Assembly: GCF_005860795.2 (NCBI RefSeq)
Contig: NZ_CP058350.1
Span: forward strand, 3,006,501-3,070,500
DNA from: Peteryoungia desertarenae
Lineage (GTDB): Bacteria; Pseudomonadota; Alphaproteobacteria; Rhizobiales; Rhizobiaceae
Length of the DNA: 64,000 bases
Direction: 5' to 3'
The notes beneath the pieces were generated by a model that saw only the letters and a program-made list of their open reading frames with translations, was not told the origin of the DNA and did no database searches. Every line of letters begins with the position of its first letter. Positions within the stretch are counted from its first letter, which is position 1. This document shows positions 59,018 to 64,000 of the stretch, piece by piece. Both the position numbers and the translations under genes were made by a program.

Positions 59018-60406
59018 ATGAGCACCCGCACCGAAACCGACACCTTCGGCCCCATAGCCGTCGCTTCAGACCGCTACTGGGGCGCACAGGCCGAGCGTTC
59101 GCTTGGTAACTTCAAGATCGGCTGGGAGAAGCAGCCTCTTCCCGTGGTCCGCGCCCTGGGCATCGTCAAGCAGGCTGCCGCACACGCCAATATGGCACTT
59201 GGAAAGCTCGACACGAATCTTGGCGAAGCGATCGTTGCCGCAGCCCAGGAAGTGATCGACGGCAAGTTGAACGATCACTTTCCGCTGGTCGTCTGGCAGA
59301 CCGGCTCCGGTACACAGTCCAACATGAACGCAAATGAGGTAATCTCAAACCGAGCGATCGAAATGCTGGGCGGCGAGATGGGCTCGAAGAAGCCCGCCCA
59401 TCCAAACGACCACGTCAATATGAGCCAGTCGTCCAACGACACCTATCCGACGGCCATGCATATCGCTGCGGCAGAGCACATCGTCCATCATCTCCTGCCA
59501 GCGCTGAAGCACCTGCATGCCGCCCTTGACGCCAAGGCAAAGGCCTTTGCCCACATCATCAAGATAGGTCGAACGCATACGCAGGACGCAACGCCGCTGA
59601 CGCTCGGCCAGGAATTCGGTGGTTACGCTGCCCAGGTCGCCTCGTCTATCAAGCGGATCGAGCTAACGCTGCCCGGCCTTTACGAACTTGCCCAAGGCGG
59701 CACCGCCGTCGGAACCGGCCTCAATGCGCCAGTCGGCTTTGCCGAGAAGGTCGCGGAAGAGATTGCCAAGATCACCGGCCTGCCCTTCGTGACCGCTCCG
59801 AACAAGTTCGAGGCGCTCGCTGCCCATGACGCCATGGTCTTTGCCCATGGTGCAATCAACGCCGCCGCCGCAGCCCTGTTCAAGATCGCCAACGACATCC
59901 GCTTCTTGGGCTCCGGTCCACGCGCCGGTCTCGGTGAACTGGCACTGCCGGAAAACGAACCCGGCTCGTCGATCATGCCGGGCAAGGTCAACCCGACGCA
60001 GTCGGAGGCCCTCACTCAGGTCTGCGCCCATATCTTCGGCAACCATGCTGCCATCACTTTTGCCGGCAGCCAGGGGCATTTCGAGCTTAACGTCTACAAT
60101 CCGATGATGGCTTACAATTTCCTGCAGTCGGTGCAGTTGCTCGGCGATGCCGCCGTATCGTTCACCGACAATTGCGTCGTCGGCATTGAAGCCCGCGAAG
60201 ACAATATTCGAAAGGGCGTCGAGAACTCGCTGATGCTGGTAACAGCGCTGAATGGCAAACTGGGCTACGACACCTGCGCCAAGATTGCCAAGACCGCCCA
60301 CAAGAACGGCACCACCTTGCGCGAGGAAGCTGTCGGCGGCGGTTACCTCACCAATGAGGAATTCGATCAATATGTGCGCCCGGAACTGATGATCGGTCCT
60401 CAATAA
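59018..60406 (+). CDS. fumC: Class II fumarate hydratase
   Basis: A 462-aa iron-independent fumarase of the TCA cycle, homotetrameric. Signatures: [10 protein letters not shown] near residue 28, [15 protein letters not shown] near residue 97, [14 protein letters not shown] near residue 137, [16 protein letters not shown] near residue 186 and [13 protein letters not shown] near residue 317. ATG 59018 has AAAGGGAGAG upstream. It is followed after 140 nt by an unrelated class I fumarase, with a terminator between. Confidence 0.96.
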   Translation: MSTRTETDTFGPIAVASDRYWGAQAERSLGNFKIGWEKQPLPVVRALGIVKQAAAHANMALGKLDTNLGEAIVAAAQEVIDGKLNDHFPLVVWQTGSGTQSNMNANEVISNRAIEMLGGEMGSKKPAHPNDHVNMSQSSNDTYPTAMHIAAAEHIVHHLLPALKHLHAALDAKAKAFAHIIKIGRTHTQDATPLTLGQEFGGYAAQVASSIKRIELTLPGLYELAQGGTAVGTGLNAPVGFAEKVAEEIAKITGLPFVTAPNKFEALAAHDAMVFAHGAINAAAAALFKIANDIRFLGSGPRAGLGELALPENEPGSSIMPGKVNPTQSEALTQVCAHIFGNHAAITFAGSQGHFELNVYNPMMAYNFLQSVQLLGDAAVSFTDNCVVGIEAREDNIRKGVENSLMLVTALNGKLGYDTCAKIAKTAHKNGTTLREEAVGGGYLTNEEFDQYVRPELMIGPQ

Positions 60407-60439
60407 GGACTGATGAGGGACACATACCACTCCCGGATT

Positions 60440-60465
60440 GGCGGGCATTTGGCCCGCCTTTCGCT
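60440..60465 (+). terminator. Terminator after fumC
   Basis: GGCGGGC-ATTTG-GCCCGCC is a perfect 7-bp stem followed by TTTCGCTTC, 33 nt past the stop. Confidence 0.75.
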
Positions 60466-60546
60466 TCGCGTCTTTAGAATGATTGCAATATTAACCAGCG
60501 CCTCTTAAACCATCGCCATCTTGTTTCCTGCAGCAAAGGGCCCGCG

Positions 60547-62154
60547 ATGGCAGACGATCTCTTTCCCCTGGGTGAAGACCAGACCCCCTACCGCAAGATC
60601 AGCTCGGACTACGTTTCAGTCGAGACCTTCAAAGGTCAGGAAATTCTGACAGTGGAGCCGGAAGGTTTGCGCCTTCTCGCGGAGACCGCGCTTTCCGACA
60701 TCAACCACTTGCTGCGCCCCGGCCACCTGAAACAGCTCGCATCCATTCTCGAAGACCCCGAGGCAACCGACAACGACCGCTTCGTCGCCTTTGACCTCCT
60801 GAAGAACGCCAACATCGCCGCCGGTGGCATCCTGCCGATGTGCCAGGACACCGGTACTGCGATCGTCATGGGCAAGAAGGGCCGCCGGGTCTGGACGGAC
60901 GGCCACGATTACGACGCGCTGGCCGAAGGCGTACGCGACGCCTATGAGCGCCGCAATCTCCGCTATTCGCAGCTCGCCCCGATCAAGATGTTCGAGGAAA
61001 AGAACACCAAGACCAACCTGCCGGCCCAGATCGACCTCTATGAAGAGGGCGAGGACGCCTACAAGTTCCTCTTCATGGCCAAGGGTGGTGGCTCGGCCAA
61101 CAAGACCTTCCTCTATCAGGGTACACCCTCGCTTTTGACCCATGACCGGATGATCGACTTCCTTAAGGAGAAGATCCTCACCTTGGGTACGGCAGCCTGT
61201 CCCCCCTATCATCTGGCGATCGTCATCGGCGGCCTTTCAGCCGAGATGACGCTGAAAACCGTCAAGCTCGCCTCGGCCCGCTATCTCGACGATCTGCCGA
61301 CCGAGGGCTCCGAGTCCGGCCACGCCTTCCGCGATCTGGAGATGGAAAAGGAAATCCACAAGCTCACCCAGTCGATGGGTGTCGGTGCCCAGTTCGGCGG
61401 CAAGTATTTCTGTCATGACGTGCGGGTCATCCGCCTGCCCCGCCATGGCGCCTCGCTGCCGATCGGGCTGGGTGTCAGCTGTTCCGCCGACCGCCAGGCC
61501 AAGGGCAAGATCACGAAGGATGGCATCTATATCGAGCAGCTGGAAACCGATCCGTCGAAGTACATGCCGGACATTGATGAGAGTGCGCTATCGTCCTCGG
61601 TCGTCAAGATCGATCTCAACCAGCCGATGAGCGCGATTCTCGCCGAACTCACCAAACATCCGGTCAAGACCCGCCTGTCGCTGACCGGCACGATCATCGT
61701 TGCCCGCGATCTCGCCCACTCAAAGATCCGCGATCGCCTGGAAAAGGGCGAAGGCATGCCGGAATACATGAAGAACCACCCGGTTTATTATGCCGGCCCC
61801 GCCAAGACCCCGACCGGCTATGCCTCGGGCTCCTTCGGACCGACGACCGCCGGTCGCATGGACAGTTACGTTGACCAGTTCCAGTCCTTCGGCGGTTCCA
61901 TGGTAATGCTTGCCAAGGGCAACCGCTCCCGCGCCGTCCGCGAGGCCTGCAAGACCCATGGTGGCTTCTATCTCGGCTCGATCGGAGGCCCGGCAGCTCG
62001 TCTGGCGCAGGATTGCATCAAGAAGGTCGAAGTTCTGGAATATCCCGAACTTGGCATGGAAGCCGTCTGGAAAATCGAAGTCGAAGATTTCCCGGCATTC
62101 ATCGTCACGGACGACAAGGGGAACGACTTTTTCCAGGAATTCAATCTTGGCTGA
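60547..62154 (+). CDS. fumA: Class I fumarate hydratase (Fe-S)
   Basis: A 535-aa oxygen-sensitive [4Fe-4S] fumarase unrelated in sequence to FumC. Likely cluster cysteines appear in [14 protein letters not shown] near residue 98, [15 protein letters not shown] near residue 217 and [10 protein letters not shown] near residue 312. The C-terminal beta domain begins near [23 protein letters not shown] and includes [27 protein letters not shown] 60547 follows AAAGGG. Having both classes adjacent would give fumarase activity under iron limitation or oxidative stress as well as normal growth. Confidence 0.94.
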   Translation: MADDLFPLGEDQTPYRKISSDYVSVETFKGQEILTVEPEGLRLLAETALSDINHLLRPGHLKQLASILEDPEATDNDRFVAFDLLKNANIAAGGILPMCQDTGTAIVMGKKGRRVWTDGHDYDALAEGVRDAYERRNLRYSQLAPIKMFEEKNTKTNLPAQIDLYEEGEDAYKFLFMAKGGGSANKTFLYQGTPSLLTHDRMIDFLKEKILTLGTAACPPYHLAIVIGGLSAEMTLKTVKLASARYLDDLPTEGSESGHAFRDLEMEKEIHKLTQSMGVGAQFGGKYFCHDVRVIRLPRHGASLPIGLGVSCSADRQAKGKITKDGIYIEQLETDPSKYMPDIDESALSSSVVKIDLNQPMSAILAELTKHPVKTRLSLTGTIIVARDLAHSKIRDRLEKGEGMPEYMKNHPVYYAGPAKTPTGYASGSFGPTTAGRMDSYVDQFQSFGGSMVMLAKGNRSRAVREACKTHGGFYLGSIGGPAARLAQDCIKKVEVLEYPELGMEAVWKIEVEDFPAFIVTDDKGNDFFQEFNLG

Positions 62155-62175
62155 TCGGAAAAATTGAGAGGCCTT

Positions 62176-62200
62176 GGCTCACGGCACCCAGTCGTGAGCC
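62176..62200 (+). terminator. Candidate terminator after the class I fumarase
   Basis: GGCTCACG-N9-CGTGAGCC is a perfect 8-bp stem 22 nt past the stop; no U-tract follows. Confidence 0.4.
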
Positions 62201-62360
62201 GAAATATCAGGATATTTCAATCAATTACAGAATCTAAATTTTCGCCCTGATTTCTCACCCCACACAAGTGAGGTGCTGCCGATTAAACTTTTCCAAAGAT
62301 TTTAAGGATACAACATAAAGAGGAGTTGCTCCTACCACCACTTACGTTCGGAGTTGGCCG

Positions 62361-63428
62361 ATGAATACGGCAACGAATTCGCCAAAGGCTCAGGTGCCAG
62401 ATGTTGCCGCGCAAATAACATTTGCAATGCGCACCATGGGCGTTGCGCCGATACCGAGAAATTACGAGCTCTTCTATGAAGCCTATATAGGCTCAAATCC
62501 GACACTGACGCGCGAGCTTGCCGCATTGGGCAGCAGGGCAACGCAGGAAGAACTTGATCAGCTTGGCGAAGTTCATTTCGGAAGCCACCAAAACCGTGTG
62601 GTGGACTCAGCCCATAGCAAGATTCTGACAGAGCTTGAGGCTCTTTTGCGCCTGTTGAAGCAGGAACAGACCTCGCTTGAGAGTTACAATAAGCTTCTCG
62701 CTGAAACCCATACCCGGATCACATCGAAGAACTCAACCAGCGCAGACATTTTGCGCAACGCGATCGCCATCCTGTCCAAGGCTACCGGTGAGACGATGGC
62801 GCATGGCGAACAGACGGTCGAGCAATTCTCGCAAAAGTCGCAGGAAATGGACCAGGTTCGCCGTGAACTGGACGAGTACAAGCGCATAGCGAATACCGAT
62901 TCCCTCACCCGCATCGCGAACCGCCGCGCCTTTGACGAGCGTCTTGCCACCATCTTTGACGGTGTCTCAAAACCTCTAACAGCACTTGTTCTCGCGGATA
63001 TCGACAACTTCAAGAAAATCAACGATGCCTATGGGCACCCGGTCGGCGACAAGATCCTCGCGACCGTTGCCAATGTCATCAAGGCGAATGTGCGCAAAGA
63101 CTGCTTCGTCGCCCGCACGGGTGGCGAGGAGTTCGCCATTATCATTGACGGCAACACCTCCGATGAAGTCCAGCAGATCTGCGAACGCGTCCGCGTTGCA
63201 CTGGAAACAACGCCCTTCAAGAATTCCAAGACCGGCGTGAACTACGGGCCTATTACGATTTCGCTTGGCTTTTGCATGGCAGGCGATGCCGAGGATGCAG
63301 GTGAGCTTTACGCCAAGGCGGACATTGCGCTTTATTGCGCAAAGAACAGCGGTCGCAACCGTACAAAGCTCTACGAAGACGGAATGAAGAAGGACTTCAC
63401 CAAGAGCTGGCTGATCTATCGGCGCTGA
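62361..63428 (+). CDS. GGDEF diguanylate cyclase
   Basis: A 355-aa cytosolic protein. Residues 1-180 are helical and likely a sensor or dimer region; 185-345 is a GGDEF domain with DSLTRIANRRAFDE, DIDNFKKINDAYGHPVGD and the active-site GGEEF, so c-di-GMP synthesis from two GTP is expected. The inhibitory I-site (RxxD five residues before GGEEF) reads RKDC and is not canonical, so product inhibition may be lost. ATG 62361 follows TTCGGAG; the leader has an AGGAG-TTG-CTCCT hairpin (62321-62333). Confidence 0.9.
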   Translation: MNTATNSPKAQVPDVAAQITFAMRTMGVAPIPRNYELFYEAYIGSNPTLTRELAALGSRATQEELDQLGEVHFGSHQNRVVDSAHSKILTELEALLRLLKQEQTSLESYNKLLAETHTRITSKNSTSADILRNAIAILSKATGETMAHGEQTVEQFSQKSQEMDQVRRELDEYKRIANTDSLTRIANRRAFDERLATIFDGVSKPLTALVLADIDNFKKINDAYGHPVGDKILATVANVIKANVRKDCFVARTGGEEFAIIIDGNTSDEVQQICERVRVALETTPFKNSKTGVNYGPITISLGFCMAGDAEDAGELYAKADIALYCAKNSGRNRTKLYEDGMKKDFTKSWLIYRR

Positions 63429-63449
63429 ACTTCGGCCACGAGCCAGTTT

Positions 63450-64000
63450 TCACCACATCGACTGCGTGGCACGTCCCGGCCATTCCCGATCATAGCTCTC
63501 GGCATCAAAGTCTGCCTGCGCGGCCTTCAACATAGTTCCGGGCGACGGGAGTCTGGCCGGATCTATCTGGGCCTCGGCATCCCAGAGGCCCGCCCGCATG
63601 ACCGCCCGCGCACATTGAAAATAGACTTCCCGAATCTCGATGACGGTCACAGTACGCGGATGCTTGCCATCAATGTCGAAGCTGGCCAGCACGTCCGGAT
63701 CTGCCGTCAGCACGGCATTGCCATTCACGCGCATGACTGAACTGGAACCAGGGATCAGAAACATTAGGGCGACGCGCGGATCACGCACAATATTGAGAAG
63801 AGAATCGATCCGGTTGTTGCCACGCCAATCCGGCAACGCAAGTGTCTTGTCATCAAGGATCCTGACAACGCAACTGCGGTCGCCGCGCGGCGAACAATCG
63901 AGCCCTTCCGGCCCAACCGTGGCCAAAGCCACGAAGGGGGAATGCTCAATCATCACGCGATAGGCATCCGTCAGAACAGATGTCACCTTCTTGAGAGAGG
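63450..64000 (-). CDS. Pyridoxamine 5'-phosphate oxidase-fold protein, 5' end cut by window edge
   Basis: At least 183 codons of a flavin-binding split-barrel protein. FVALATVGPEGLDCSPRGD and ALPDWRGNNRIDSLLNI are typical of the MSMEG-type PNPOx-like family (putative FMN-dependent reductases). GTG 63986 could be a start, but the frame continues to the window edge (SLKKV...) and relatives have about 30 more N-terminal residues, so the gene is probably truncated here. The substrate is unknown. Confidence 0.8.
   Translation of the reverse strand, partial: SLKKVTSVLTDAYRVMIEHSPFVALATVGPEGLDCSPRGDRSCVVRILDDKTLALPDWRGNNRIDSLLNIVRDPRVALMFLIPGSSSVMRVNGNAVLTADPDVLASFDIDGKHPRTVTVIEIREVYFQCARAVMRAGLWDAEAQIDPARLPSPGTMLKAAQADFDAESYDREWPGRATQSMW

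Overview
The window looks like chromosomal backbone from a member of the Rhizobiaceae (Rhizobium/Agrobacterium/Allorhizobium group). The supporting markers are a CckA kinase, a single-cysteine DksA, a eukaryote-like NADP isocitrate dehydrogenase, a malic enzyme fused to a phosphotransacetylase domain, a giant coiled-coil protein matching the Growth Pole Ring protein (GPR/RgsE), a SinI/AvsI-like AHL synthase, bluB under a cobalamin riboswitch, and an aquaglyceroporin in an arsenic operon. The species cannot be fixed from sequence alone. I see no insertion sequences, phage genes, CRISPR arrays, rRNA or tRNA genes.

Layout. 1-2.45 kb (minus): truncated murI, a TrmJ-like RNA methyltransferase, two tandem exported paralogues. 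2.7-5.8 kb (plus): icd and a SulP transporter. 5.8-9.7 kb (minus): alaS and recA, the latter with an SOS-box candidate. 10-11.9 kb (plus): pseudouridine kinase and glycosidase, overlapping by 4 nt. 11.9-14.6 kb (minus): cckA. 14.8-20.8 kb: a FliO-like membrane protein, dksA (minus), sixA, the ycjX/ycjF pair and an exported protein. 20.9-22.6 kb (minus): folP-folB-folK. 22.7-24.5 kb: a DUF922 metalloprotease candidate, a newly proposed sRNA, a 2Fe-2S ferredoxin and a small HPt-like protein lacking its histidine. 24.9-30.5 kb (plus): gpr, behind a long structured leader. 30.6-34.6 kb (minus): an MCE-type lipid transport operon (mlaE-mlaF-mlaD-lipoprotein).

34.8-41.1 kb: an LpxH-like phosphoesterase (minus), then malic enzyme, luxR, luxI with a perfect 20-bp lux-box palindrome, a large intergenic stem-loop and a DUF2865 protein. 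41.1-44.6 kb (minus): nadE, a TolB-like propeller protein, cobalamin riboswitch, bluB. 44.8-50.95 kb: an LTA-synthase-like phosphoglycerol transferase, a low-GC two-HTH regulator candidate, a GFA protein, class II DAHP synthase and an alpha/beta hydrolase. 51.2 kb: an unlisted 37-aa single-span membrane protein. 51.4-54.2 kb (minus): gor, a DUF2059 protein, rpiA. 54.3-58.9 kb: gph (plus), a large L,D-transpeptidase, and arsR-arsC-aqpS (all minus). 59-62.2 kb (plus): fumC and an unrelated class I fumarase side by side. 62.4-64 kb: a GGDEF cyclase and a truncated flavin-reductase-fold protein.

Themes. Central metabolism is represented by icd, maeB, two fumarases, rpiA and nadE. Envelope and polar growth are represented by gpr, the L,D-transpeptidase, the Mla system, the LTA-synthase-like enzyme and murI. 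Regulation is represented by CckA, DksA, LuxR/LuxI, GGDEF, the riboswitch and the sRNA. The least explained parts are the sRNA at about 23.48-23.61 kb, the stem-loop between luxI and the DUF2865 gene, the gpr leader with its HPt-like neighbour, and the 37-aa membrane protein.
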